Assembly: GCA_947493215.1 (NCBI GenBank)
Contig: CANLQE010000001.1
Location: forward strand, 434,001-498,000
DNA length: 64,000 bases
Source of the DNA: an uncultured Sphingomonadaceae bacterium
Lineage (GTDB): Bacteria > Pseudomonadota > Alphaproteobacteria > Sphingomonadales > Sphingomonadaceae
Direction: 5' to 3'
Shown piece by piece: positions 8,662 to 17,213 of the stretch; within the stretch, counting starts at the first letter, position 1, and the number at the start of each line of letters is the position of its first letter. A program made the position numbers and the translations under genes. Below the pieces are notes generated by a model, which made no database searches, was not told the DNA's origin, and was given only the letters and a program-made list of their open reading frames with translations.

Positions 8662-11097
8662 CTAGTCGCCGCGCATGGCTTCCCCGATCAGGCTTTCCGC
8701 CTCTATGAGCAACGCATCGTCAGTCGCACCCTGCGCAACATGTTCACGGCCAATCATAACCAGTACTGGAACCGCCAACGGGCTGACCCGGTCGAGATCG
8801 ACATGAACCATGGAACCAGCCGCGCGGTCGAGCAAATCGCCTAATCGCGCGACATCGGTCATCCGCGCCCGCGCATCGGCCCAGGCCGCCTGCATCAACA
8901 GATGATCGGGTTCATACTTGCGCAACACGTCGAAAATCAGATCGGTGGAGAAGGTAACCTGTTTACCGGTCTTGCGCTTGCCGGGATGTTGCCGGTCGAC
9001 GAGGCCGCTGATCACGGCCACTTCACGGAAAGCACGTTTGAGCAGATAAGAGCCTTCGATCCAGTCGAAAAATTCATCCTCCAATATGTCAGCGCTGAAC
9101 AGGGACGCAGGATCCGTGATCGGATCAACGCTCCAGCAAGCCAGAGCATAGTCATTGGCGACAAAGCCGATGGGTTTCAGCCCGCGCGTCTCCATCCGCC
9201 GGGTTAGCAGCATCCCGAGTGACTGATGCGCGTTCCAGCCTTCAAAACTATAGACCGCCATATAATGCAGCCCCTTGTGCGGGAATGTCTCGACCAGCAG
9301 TTCTCCCGGTTCCGGCAAGCGCGAGCGATGGTCCTGCATTTCCAGCCATTCGCGGACGTCATCCGGGAAACGTGCCCAGCCTGCCCGATCGGTTAGCAAT
9401 CCGCGCACCCTGTCCGACAAATGGGTTGTGAGCGGCAGGCGCAAGCCCATATAGCTCGGGATCATCGCGGCTTTTTTGGTTGCGCGGACGACGACATCGG
9501 ACGTGTCGAGTTTGACCAGCTCTAGGCTCATACCCGCAAAGAAAAACGTATCGCCGGGGCTTAGCATCGCCGCGAAACTTTCCTCGACCTTGCCGAGGTT
9601 GCGACCATTTCTGAAACGTACCGTCATCATGGCAGCATCAACGATAATTCCGGCGTTCAGACGGTGTTGAGTCGCAAAGCGTGGGTGAACCAGATGCCAT
9701 ATGCCATTTGCATCCCGTCGCAACCGCTTGAATTTGTCATAGGCTTTCAGCGCATAGCCGCCGTCGCGGGTGAAGCCGAGGACGCGGTCGAACGTCTCTT
9801 TATCGAGTGCGCTAAAGGGTAGTGATGATTGCAGCTCATCCAGTAAATCGTCTTCCTGAAACGGGGCTGCACAGGCGCAGGTCATGACATGTTGCGCGAG
9901 TACATCAAGCCCGCCGGGTCGAAACGGCTCACCATCGCGCTTGCCTTCATTGACCGCATCTAGCGCGGCTTGCGCTTCGAGATATTCAAAGCGATTGCCG
10001 GGCACGAGTAGAGCTTTGGATGAGACATCCAGCCGGTGATTCGCGCGACCAATCCGCTGGAGCAACCGAGAGCTACCCTTGGGCGCGCCCATTTGGATCA
10101 CGCAATCAATGTCGCCCCAGTCGACTCCCAGATCAAGCGATGCGGTACAGACCAGCGCGCGCATTTGTCCGGATGCCATCGCGTTTTCTACCTTGCGCCG
10201 GGCCTCTTTGGACAGGCTACCGTGGTGGACCCCGATGTGCAGGGTATCCTCGTTTATGTCCCACAGCTTCTGGAAGATATACTCGGCGAGAAAGCGCGTA
10301 TTGGTGAAAACCAGCGTCATCCGGTTGGCTTTAATCTGTTCCATCACCTGCGGGATCGCATATACGCCGGCATGACCAGCCCAAGGCACGCGGATCTTTT
10401 CGCCTTCCGGTGTTTCGGGGATCATGATGGATATATCCGCTGGCGCACCTTCTTCGCCGAGCACATGGGTGACGGTGTCGATATCGCCATAAGGCGCGAG
10501 CCAAGCGCGGAAATCATCTGGATCAGCGACCGTGGCCGATAAGGCGGAGCGCTTCATATCAGGCGCAATCCGTTGCAGCCGCGCGAGCGACAGCGAGAGC
10601 AAATCACCGCGTTTACCCGAAGCAAAGGCATGGACCTCATCAACAATCACATGCTCTAAATTGGCAAATAGCGTGAAGCTGTCCGGCTGGCTCAGCAGCA
10701 AGTTAAGCGATTCTGGCGTCGTGAGTAATATTTGTGGCGGCTTGACCCGCTGGCGTGCCTTGCGATTGGCGGGCGTGTCACCGCTGCGGGTCTCCACTGT
10801 GATTGGCAGGCCCATCTCGTCGATCGGCGTCAACAGGTTGCGCTGTACATCGACTGCCAACGCCTTAAGCGGAGAAATATACAGCGTGTGGAGACCGTCA
10901 AAATCGGGCCGTTTGATAAGATCCACCAGCGTCGGCAAAAACCCAGCTAGCGTCTTGCCCGCTCCTGTCGGTGCGGTAAGCAACGCATGGCGCCCATCGC
11001 TAGCGGCCTGCAACATTTCCATCTGATGCCGTCGCACCATCCATGTGCGCGCGGCGAACCATTCGGAAAGAGGTTTAGGAAGTGCGTCGCCGCTCAT
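8662..11097 (-). CDS. Ligase-associated DEXH-box DNA helicase (Lhr type)
   Basis: An 811-residue superfamily 2 helicase. Motif I 'TAPTGAGKT' is at 41-49, motif Ib-like 'TTPESLNLLL' at about 126-135, motif II 'DEVH' at 153-156 and motif III 'SAT' at 187-189. A second RecA domain ('RLLQRIGRANHRLD') and the long C-terminal Lhr-type winged-helix and DUF4011-like region follow. The length suits the bacterial 'ligase-associated' subfamily that works with an ATP-dependent DNA ligase, an exonuclease and PdeM in repair. No ligase is adjacent here, and PdeM is some 3.7 kb away on the far side of trhO and a GST gene. Two retropepsin-like genes follow on the same strand. Confidence 0.92.
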   Translation of the reverse strand: MSGDALPKPLSEWFAARTWMVRRHQMEMLQAASDGRHALLTAPTGAGKTLAGFLPTLVDLIKRPDFDGLHTLYISPLKALAVDVQRNLLTPIDEMGLPITVETRSGDTPANRKARQRVKPPQILLTTPESLNLLLSQPDSFTLFANLEHVIVDEVHAFASGKRGDLLSLSLARLQRIAPDMKRSALSATVADPDDFRAWLAPYGDIDTVTHVLGEEGAPADISIMIPETPEGEKIRVPWAGHAGVYAIPQVMEQIKANRMTLVFTNTRFLAEYIFQKLWDINEDTLHIGVHHGSLSKEARRKVENAMASGQMRALVCTASLDLGVDWGDIDCVIQMGAPKGSSRLLQRIGRANHRLDVSSKALLVPGNRFEYLEAQAALDAVNEGKRDGEPFRPGGLDVLAQHVMTCACAAPFQEDDLLDELQSSLPFSALDKETFDRVLGFTRDGGYALKAYDKFKRLRRDANGIWHLVHPRFATQHRLNAGIIVDAAMMTVRFRNGRNLGKVEESFAAMLSPGDTFFFAGMSLELVKLDTSDVVVRATKKAAMIPSYMGLRLPLTTHLSDRVRGLLTDRAGWARFPDDVREWLEMQDHRSRLPEPGELLVETFPHKGLHYMAVYSFEGWNAHQSLGMLLTRRMETRGLKPIGFVANDYALACWSVDPITDPASLFSADILEDEFFDWIEGSYLLKRAFREVAVISGLVDRQHPGKRKTGKQVTFSTDLIFDVLRKYEPDHLLMQAAWADARARMTDVARLGDLLDRAAGSMVHVDLDRVSPLAVPVLVMIGREHVAQGATDDALLIEAESLIGEAMRGD

Positions 11098-11155
11098 CGC
11101 GCCACCATAAGCAGGGTGGCTGGATTATCGAATCATTTTCGGACGGTCGAGATAT

Positions 11156-11827
11156 CTAATATGTACCTATCGCGGCTTCAATGAGATCGAGCGTATGTTT
11201 GCGCACCGCCACTTTGTTGGCCCCATAGGCCCGCCCGGGAAGCTTGCTGAGCAAATCCGCCTGCTCTTTTGCGGTTTTCAAAACCAAGTCGGGATCAACC
11301 AACATGTCGATATATCCGACTTCCAGAGCTTCTGTTGGTTCGTAAAGCTGCGACTGGATGAGTGCTTGCGTCAGTTTGCGACCATCCAGGCGCGCCTTGG
11401 GAAGTTCGATGGCAAAGACCGGCAGGTTCATATTGTTAATCGTCTCATTCGCACCATAGCGAAACGCGCCGTTTGCACCGATGCGGGTGTCGCAAGCCAA
11501 TAAGAGAAACGCGCCCATGGCGATGGCATGTCCATTACATGCGGCAATGACCGGAACCCGGCTGCCATAGACTTTGAGTAGCATGTTGCTTGCTTGATCA
11601 AGCAGTTCGCCAGAACGCGCCGCCCCTTCTGCCGCCAGCCATTTGAGATCAAAGCCGCCGCTGAAAACGCCTTCGCGGCCCGACAAGATGATCGCTTTCG
11701 CGCCGCTTTCCGCTTCTTCGAACTTTGAGATAAAATCTGTCATCCAATCCGGATTAATAGCATTGGCTTTGCCATCATCCATCGTCAGATAGGCGATATC
11801 ACCGTCTATTTTTACTGTAATGCTCAT
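11156..11827 (-). CDS. Enoyl-CoA hydratase/isomerase family protein (crotonase fold)
   Basis: A short crotonase of 223 residues. 'FSGGFDLKWL' (55-64) and 'NGHAIAMGAFLLLACD' (98-113) form the oxyanion-hole regions that bind the acyl-CoA thioester carbonyl. The catalytic glutamates of classic enoyl-CoA hydratases are not clearly in place: the second position is in 'YGANETINNMN' (124-134), where E128 could serve. Exact chemistry (hydratase, isomerase or thioesterase) is therefore open. A GGAGG site lies just ahead of the ATG. A 22-bp inverted repeat sits 19 bp upstream of the start and is a likely operator, suggesting induction by a fatty-acyl or other CoA-linked signal. Confidence 0.85.
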   Translation of the reverse strand: MSITVKIDGDIAYLTMDDGKANAINPDWMTDFISKFEEAESGAKAIILSGREGVFSGGFDLKWLAAEGAARSGELLDQASNMLLKVYGSRVPVIAACNGHAIAMGAFLLLACDTRIGANGAFRYGANETINNMNLPVFAIELPKARLDGRKLTQALIQSQLYEPTEALEVGYIDMLVDPDLVLKTAKEQADLLSKLPGRAYGANKVAVRKHTLDLIEAAIGTY

Positions 11828-11845
11828 CTGGGCCTCCGCGAATAA

Positions 11846-11867
11846 AATTTAATCAATCGATTAAATT
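11846..11867. promoter_or_regulatory. 22-bp inverted repeat, likely operator of the crotonase gene
   Basis: AATTTAATC at 11846-11854 and GATTAAATT at 11859-11867 are perfect 9-bp arms around a 4-bp spacer (AATC). The site is only 19 bp from the crotonase start codon, where it would overlap the promoter or transcription start. Symmetry and size fit a dimeric regulator of the TetR or MarR kind. No such regulator gene is adjacent, so the cognate factor is unknown. Confidence 0.55.
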
Positions 11868-11911
11868 CGTCAGGAATGCAATTGCTATTTGTGGCAGTGA
11901 CGAAGAGGTTT

Positions 11912-12859
11912 CTAACGTCGCAATTCGGCCATTAACCCAAATAATTGCGTCACATCGGGCGGTGTCGTGTCGCCGGCATATTCGCGATAGAGCGTCGAAA
12001 CATTAACGGCGATCCGTTCGCTATCGCCCCAGCTGGAGAAATCGCCCAGCTTAATATCATGCGCCGCATCACGAACCGAGAGCCCCGCATCATAACGCTT
12101 GCGAGCCTCGCCATCGATATAGTGTAAATAGTCCTGAACCCGCCGGACACCGGCTTCATCGGTGATCGGGCCATGGCCCGGAACGATCGTGTGAGGTTTG
12201 AGGTCGATAATATGATCGCAAGCCGCAATCCAGTTCGACACCGGTCCTGCCCACATGATAGGGGTGCCTTCGATAAACAGGATATCGCCGGTGAAAACTG
12301 TCTTGTCGTCAGGCACATGCACCAATATGTCACCAGCTGTATGCGCTGGGCCTACCTCGATCAGATCGACCTGCTTGTCGCCGACCATCACGCTATATTC
12401 GCCGCTAAATGTCTTGGTCGGGTGTTTTTCCGCGACATCGGTAAAATCAAAGCTGCCGAAAATATCGACCAGATATTGTCCTGCCGGCCCCATGTCCTTT
12501 GCCTGCGCCATGATTGCGGCCAAGGCAGGCGCAGGCAATTCATCCATTTCGCGCGCGCTGGCGTCAGAGGCAATGACTTCGGCATGTTTGCACAAGCCAT
12601 TGCCATGACAATGATCACCATTGGCATGGGTGTTGACGATCGTACCAATATCATCCGCGCCGACCCCTGCTGCATCCGCCATGGTGGCGAGCATATCGCG
12701 CGTCAGGCTGGCATCGAATAAAGTATCGACCAGCAAGGATTGTCCGCCATCCGTTATCAGTCCGGCATTGGACCAGCCCCAACCACCATCGGGCTGCAAA
12801 TAGGCAAAGATGCCATTGCCGGTTTCATACAGACCTTTTTGGAAGGGGATGTTGTTCAT
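11912..12859 (-). CDS. MBL-fold metallo-hydrolase
   Basis: A 315-residue metallo-beta-lactamase-fold protein without a signal peptide. The main metal motif reads 'NTHANGDHCHGN': H78, N80, D82, H83. The second histidine of the usual HxHxDH is therefore asparagine. Later ligands are present in 'GPAHTAGDILVH', 'VFTGDILF' and 'VPGHGPITD'. This HxNxDH variant occurs in some members of the superfamily, so the protein may still bind one or two metals. The C-terminal part (about 235-315) is helical. It lies upstream of the crotonase on the same strand with an 84-bp gap that contains the crotonase operator. The substrate cannot be told from sequence. Confidence 0.82.
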   Translation of the reverse strand: MNNIPFQKGLYETGNGIFAYLQPDGGWGWSNAGLITDGGQSLLVDTLFDASLTRDMLATMADAAGVGADDIGTIVNTHANGDHCHGNGLCKHAEVIASDASAREMDELPAPALAAIMAQAKDMGPAGQYLVDIFGSFDFTDVAEKHPTKTFSGEYSVMVGDKQVDLIEVGPAHTAGDILVHVPDDKTVFTGDILFIEGTPIMWAGPVSNWIAACDHIIDLKPHTIVPGHGPITDEAGVRRVQDYLHYIDGEARKRYDAGLSVRDAAHDIKLGDFSSWGDSERIAVNVSTLYREYAGDTTPPDVTQLFGLMAELRR

Positions 12860-13002
12860 GCTGCCTCTCGCCTTGTCGCTATCTTGTTTTTTGATGTTTT
12901 GGCAGTTTTCGATAGTTTTGGATAGGGTGACAAAATCGGCTGCTTGGCTGCACCTTCATTGTGTCCGGACTCAATTTGTTTTACGCAGGCAACAGCAAAC
13001 TT

Positions 13003-14118
13003 ATGAATGAAACAGAACGCCCTCAATTCGGAATAGAACGGCTATTTGTCTTAGCCCTGCTGGTGAGCATTTCGCTCGCCTTTGCCTTGCTGATCGAGCC
13101 GTTTTTTGGCGCGATTGTCTGGGCGGTTGTCGTAGCAGTATTGTTTCAGCCGGTTTACCAAAAAATATCCGGATGGCTATTTCCGCGCAGCAATCTGGCG
13201 GCCTTTCTGACGCTGATATTGGTCATTTTGCTGGTGATCGTTCCCGCCATATTGCTCGGCATGGCCTTGGTGCGAGAGGCTACCAGCGCCTATGATAGCA
13301 TACAGGCCGGGGAAATTGATTTTGGCGGCGCCTTCATTGCCTTTCAGAACAGTCTGCCAACATGGGCGCAAAATGAGATAGCCGCTCTTGGCTATGGTGA
13401 TTTGGCAACCGTGCGGCCGCAGATTGAAGAGGCGATTGGCAGCAGTCTTGAATTTTTGATCGCGCAGGCGCTCAGCTTTGGTCAAGGGGCATTTCGATTT
13501 CTTCTCGCGCTCGGTGTCATGCTATATCTGACCTTCTTCTTGCTCCGGGACGGGCGCGCCTTGGCCGGTCAGATTGAGCATGTTGTGCCGCTGTCAGAGA
13601 GTAAAAGCCGCATATTGATTGATAAATTTTTTGTCGTCATCATCGCAACGATAAAGGGTAGCTTTGTTGTTGCCTTGCTTCAGGGGACCATTGGCGGCCT
13701 GATCTTCTGGGCACTGGATATTCGCGGGGCTTTGCTCTGGGCAGTGTCGATGGCGATATTGTCGCTCATCCCGGCCATTGGCACAGGCTTTATATGGGTG
13801 CCGGTAGCCATTTATCTGCTCGTGACAGGGGCGATCTGGCAAGGGGTTGTGCTTATTCTTGCCGGTATCTTCGTCATTAGCCTGGTCGATAATCTCGTCC
13901 GTCCGATATTGGTCGGACGCGACACGCGCATGCCCGATTATATCGTATTGATCTCGACATTGGGCGGTCTTCAACTGTTCGGTTTTAACGGCATTGTGAT
14001 CGGGCCATTATTGGCGGCCTTGTTCATTGCGGTCTGGCGGATTTTTGCGGAAATGAATAAAGCTGAGAGAGAACGCCTAGCGCCGGTCAAGATCGCAAGT
14101 GATAAGTCAAAGCCATAG
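13003..14118 (+). CDS. AI-2E family transporter (YdiK/PerM-type permease)
   Basis: A 371-residue integral membrane protein. Two hydrophobic stretches lie near the N-terminus ('LFVLALLVSISLAFALLIEP' and 'FGAIVWAVVVAVLFQPVY'), a further one follows, then a soluble loop, then a cluster of segments in the second half. Conserved 'LIPAIGTGFIWVPVAIYLL' and 'DNLVRPILVGRDTRMPDYIV' mark the AI-2E_transport (UPF0118) family. Members export autoinducer-2 or small ions, but function is rarely proved. I take the ATG at 13003; a GTG at 12961 is also open in frame. Its 3' end overlaps the convergent DUF1801 gene by 32 bp. Confidence 0.88.
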   Translation: MNETERPQFGIERLFVLALLVSISLAFALLIEPFFGAIVWAVVVAVLFQPVYQKISGWLFPRSNLAAFLTLILVILLVIVPAILLGMALVREATSAYDSIQAGEIDFGGAFIAFQNSLPTWAQNEIAALGYGDLATVRPQIEEAIGSSLEFLIAQALSFGQGAFRFLLALGVMLYLTFFLLRDGRALAGQIEHVVPLSESKSRILIDKFFVVIIATIKGSFVVALLQGTIGGLIFWALDIRGALLWAVSMAILSLIPAIGTGFIWVPVAIYLLVTGAIWQGVVLILAGIFVISLVDNLVRPILVGRDTRMPDYIVLISTLGGLQLFGFNGIVIGPLLAALFIAVWRIFAEMNKAERERLAPVKIASDKSKP

Positions 14119-14494
14119 CGAGACAATGTTTCACCGCCTCTCTCGGAATATCCTGATCCACATCAAAAACGACCGCGCGCGCGCCTTCAAATTTCAGAAT
14201 GTCTCCATATAATTGCTTATACCGTTCGACCAGATCGGTCTGACAATGCACATATACTGCATATTCGCTGTCAGACTTTTTGTGGCGGTTGATGCGAACG
14301 GTCGTGCCGGATTTGGTGGCCGAAGTCAGATAGGCTGGCTCTCCCCATTTCAGCGTTTCTTCGAGCGGGCCTATGGCCGGATTTTCGGCGGCGGTTTCGA
14401 GGATCAGCGCCCTAAGCGCTACCAGCCGAGCGACCATAGCTTTTGGAAGCCGGTCGAAAACCGATTGCGTTTGAGAGGGGAGCTTAGCGTTCAT
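14087..14494 (-). CDS. DUF1801 domain protein
   Basis: A soluble 135-residue protein whose 'GPLEETLKWGEPAYL' core (about 40-55) and following beta strands match the DUF1801/YdhG-like family, a small alpha/beta fold of unknown function. I chose the ATG at 14494, preceded at some distance by GTGAGG; the frame also opens with a GTG at 14512. It converges on the AI-2E transporter gene with a 32-bp overlap of coding ends, so transcription of either may affect the other. No partner is evident. Confidence 0.8.
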   Translation of the reverse strand: MNAKLPSQTQSVFDRLPKAMVARLVALRALILETAAENPAIGPLEETLKWGEPAYLTSATKSGTTVRINRHKKSDSEYAVYVHCQTDLVERYKQLYGDILKFEGARAVVFDVDQDIPREAVKHCLAMALTYHLRS

Positions 14495-14623
14495 GGCGTC
14501 ATCTTGCCTCACTGATGGTGAGATGTTTTATGCTGTGGTTAGTGGGTAGCGCAAAACGATAATTTTGACCAATCCAGAATGGGTTTCCGCTATGAGCGCA
14601 AAAGCGGACAATAGAATCCAATG

Positions 14624-15496
14624 TCAGAGGCAGTCAATAAAGTGATTTACGGTTGGTTCGGAACCCGCATCGATCAGAACGGCAGCACTGACGGAAAACT
14701 GCAAATCTTCGGGATGCGGAAAACCGCTTAACTTGCCTTGATTGATGAGTGGATCAGCTACAGATTTCGGGATGGCTGTCAGGATGTCAGACCCCACGAC
14801 CAAATCGATACAGGCCGCCTGACTGAGCAATCGGTATTTGGGAAAGCGATGCTGTTTGAGCAGAGCTTGTGTCTCTGGAGGAAGGCTGGTTTCAAACAGG
14901 GTATCAAATCCCGCAATAACCCAATCATACTCGACAACATCCGCCAGTTGAAGATCCGTCTCCAACACCGGATGATTTGGTCGACAGATGACGTAATAGG
15001 GTTCTTTGATAACCTTTCGAACGCGCAACCGATCAAGATGCGGAAGCTGGCTAAGCGTTGCTTCATTGTACAAGAGCAGATGAATACGCCTTTGGATCAA
15101 TTCCTCCACAGCATGGGTCGGTGGCATGGTCTCAGCATTGATTTTCGTTTTCGGATAACGGTTTGCGAATTTGCCAATGGCCGGATGGATCATTGTATCC
15201 AATATGGCAGGCCCACTGACAATTTGGAGAATATGCTCGCCGCTTTGTGTCTCGGCTTTGACGGTCTCCGCAAAGCTCAATAGATCGATCGCCATTGGGT
15301 AGAGCTTTTTGCCTGCTTCGGTCGGGACAACCGTACGCGTGGTGCGATGGAATAATTTCACATCCCAACTATCTTCCAATGCCTTGATGCTTTTAGTGAG
15401 CGTCGAATGGGTAAGGTGCAATTCCTGAGCCGCGCTCGAAAAACTGAGTAGTCTGTAGACCGCCTCAAAATGGCGCATTAGGCGAAGGTCATCCAT
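14624..15496 (-). CDS. LysR-family transcriptional regulator
   Basis: A 290-residue LysR-type regulator. The winged helix-turn-helix is at about 1-60, with 'SFSSAAQELHLTHSTLTKSI' as the recognition region, then the linker helix and an effector-binding domain (about 90-290). An AGGA site precedes the ATG. It diverges from a sterol-desaturase-like gene across 109 bp. In this family the regulator usually controls its divergent neighbour in response to a small ligand, so the hydroxylase and the membrane protein after it are the expected targets. The ligand is unknown. Confidence 0.92.
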   Translation of the reverse strand: MDDLRLMRHFEAVYRLLSFSSAAQELHLTHSTLTKSIKALEDSWDVKLFHRTTRTVVPTEAGKKLYPMAIDLLSFAETVKAETQSGEHILQIVSGPAILDTMIHPAIGKFANRYPKTKINAETMPPTHAVEELIQRRIHLLLYNEATLSQLPHLDRLRVRKVIKEPYYVICRPNHPVLETDLQLADVVEYDWVIAGFDTLFETSLPPETQALLKQHRFPKYRLLSQAACIDLVVGSDILTAIPKSVADPLINQGKLSGFPHPEDLQFSVSAAVLIDAGSEPTVNHFIDCL

Positions 15497-15605
15497 ATGT
15501 TCCTATTAGTAACAAATATGGTCTTTTATCTCAATTTATTTCAGTAAAAATTTCCTCTACCCCTCGGTCGTCCAAAGATAGTCTGAACCGGAAGAGAGCT
15601 GAGCC
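15497..15605. promoter_or_regulatory. Divergent promoter region between LysR gene and fatty acid hydroxylase gene
   Basis: The 109-bp gap is AT-rich in its left two thirds and must hold both start-proximal promoters. An ATTT...AAAT pair of LysR type (ATTTATTTCAGTAAAAAT region, about 15,535-15,552) is a candidate binding site. The match is weak and rests only on family habit. Confidence 0.35.
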
Positions 15606-16559
15606 ATGACATTAGAGTCTGTTGTATCATCGAATATCGCGCTGATTGTTGTCCCGCTCTACTTTATCGCGATCTTTGCGGAGTCCATCTTCAACCATTT
15701 CTTCCACGAACGCGGCGCGGGTGATTGGAAAGACAATGGCGTTTCGATGTCGATGGGGCTGGTCAGCGCAGTCACCAACGGCGCGACGGCGTTCATCTCT
15801 GTCGCCGCCCTATTCTGGGTCCAACAATTTCAACTCTATGCCATCCCGCTTTCCCTGACGGCACTCCTTGTCTGCTTTGTCCTCGATGATATGCGCTATT
15901 ATTGGCATCATCGTGTTGCCCATCGTTGCCGTTGGGTTTGGGCGATGCACGTAACCCATCATAGCAGTACGCAATTTAATTTTTCCGTCTCCCTGCGTCA
16001 GGGCTGGACGAAGCATTTCACCGGTACGGCGATGTTTAAAATACCTTTGGTGCTGATCGGTTTTGATCCCGTTCTTGTGCTGTTTTGCGGTGTGATTAAT
16101 CCAACCTATCAATTCTTCCTGCATACCGAGCTTATCAACAAAATGCCGCGTTGGTTCGAAGCGATTTTCAACACGCCTTCGCATCACCGGGTTCATCATG
16201 GTCGCAACCCGCAATATCTCGATGCTAATTATGCCGGTACGCTGATTATCTGGGACAAGATGTTTGGGACATTTGTCGCCGAAGATGAAGAGGATCGGGT
16301 GGATTATGGATTGGTCAAGAATCTGGAAACTCTCAACCCCTTCACCATCATATTTCACGAATATTGGGGTATTGCTAAGGATGTATCCCAGCGCGGTCTG
16401 AGCCTTTGGCAGCGAATTTTATATGTTCTGGCTCCTCCTGGCTGGAGTCATGATGGATCGCGCCAATCATCGACCGACATCAAACAGGAATATGATAAAA
16501 CGCAAATAAAGTTGGAAAATATAGACGCGCAAGATCCAGTTTTGCTGAAGACGGCTTAA
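15606..16559 (+). CDS. Sterol desaturase / fatty acid hydroxylase family protein
   Basis: A 317-residue membrane di-iron enzyme of the FA_hydroxylase superfamily. About four hydrophobic segments lie within residues 10-175. The histidine boxes appear in order: 'HHRVAH' (101-106), 'HVTHHSS' (115-121), an isolated H173 and 'HHRVHHGRN' (193-201). These coordinate two irons for O2-dependent hydroxylation or desaturation of a lipid. The C-terminal 40 residues are polar and charged. It diverges from the LysR gene and is followed after 3 bp by a membrane protein gene. Whether the substrate is a fatty acid, carotenoid or sterol-like lipid is not visible. Confidence 0.9.
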   Translation: MTLESVVSSNIALIVVPLYFIAIFAESIFNHFFHERGAGDWKDNGVSMSMGLVSAVTNGATAFISVAALFWVQQFQLYAIPLSLTALLVCFVLDDMRYYWHHRVAHRCRWVWAMHVTHHSSTQFNFSVSLRQGWTKHFTGTAMFKIPLVLIGFDPVLVLFCGVINPTYQFFLHTELINKMPRWFEAIFNTPSHHRVHHGRNPQYLDANYAGTLIIWDKMFGTFVAEDEEDRVDYGLVKNLETLNPFTIIFHEYWGIAKDVSQRGLSLWQRILYVLAPPGWSHDGSRQSSTDIKQEYDKTQIKLENIDAQDPVLLKTA

Positions 16560-16562
16560 ACT

Positions 16563-17165
16563 ATGCCCGGTCCACATTATGCAATCTCTGAGGCGTTTAT
16601 CGTCTTGGCTGCGATCTGGTGCACAGCACGTTTATCGCGATCAAAGCATTGGTTGGCAGCGTTGGGAATCGCAGTTTTCGGATTTGCAGCAGCCATTGGC
16701 GTATATCGATTTGGTACCAATCAGATTGCGGAGCTGGCCAGCTTTCATAAATACTTCTCACAAATCGGCGGGTCGATTGCGATGGCATTCATATCTGCGC
16801 AACTTCTGCTGGCAGAGCCATTGGTAAATCGAGTTAGGTTCGGAAAGTGGATCGTTTTGGTAGCAGTTTTCGTCAGCGCCGTTACAGCGCTCGCGGTTCC
16901 AGCGTTCACAACTCCACTGTTCATTACGTGGCTTTCTGCAGCAATCATAACGGCAGCATTGATACCTGCCAGCTCCGTAGTTCGCCGGGTTTCTTTAGCA
17001 GCTATTGTTTCAATGTTTTTGATAAACTTGCTGTTGATCCGTCAATCCCCGCATTTGGATCCAGATATCAGCTGGCATCTATTCCATGTATTGGTCGCTA
17101 TATGGTTGCTCGGGATGATCTATGTATTTGGGTACCGTCGTTCTTATGAGGAGGTCGCCCATTAG
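16563..17165 (+). CDS. Polytopic membrane protein of unknown function
   Basis: A 200-residue protein that I cannot name. It shows about six hydrophobic segments (roughly 8-22, 30-47, 63-85, 93-112, 117-150 and 170-192) and short polar loops. 'DISWHLFHVLVAIWLLGMIY' near the C-terminus has two histidines inside or next to the last membrane segment, which might bind metal or haem; this is speculation. It begins 3 bp after the hydroxylase stop, so it is almost surely cotranscribed and may act with it, perhaps as an electron donor, subunit or lipid carrier. Confidence 0.7.
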   Translation: MPGPHYAISEAFIVLAAIWCTARLSRSKHWLAALGIAVFGFAAAIGVYRFGTNQIAELASFHKYFSQIGGSIAMAFISAQLLLAEPLVNRVRFGKWIVLVAVFVSAVTALAVPAFTTPLFITWLSAAIITAALIPASSVVRRVSLAAIVSMFLINLLLIRQSPHLDPDISWHLFHVLVAIWLLGMIYVFGYRRSYEEVAH

Positions 17166-17213
17166 TAAGCTGTTCTAATGTCCGCTATCGGGATAAAGCG
17201 AACACCGCGGTGC

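Noticed and set aside
17166-17213. Possible bidirectional terminator between the membrane protein gene and pgm (GTCCGCTATC...AAAGCGAAC)
   Set aside because: The stem has several mismatches and no T-run on either strand.
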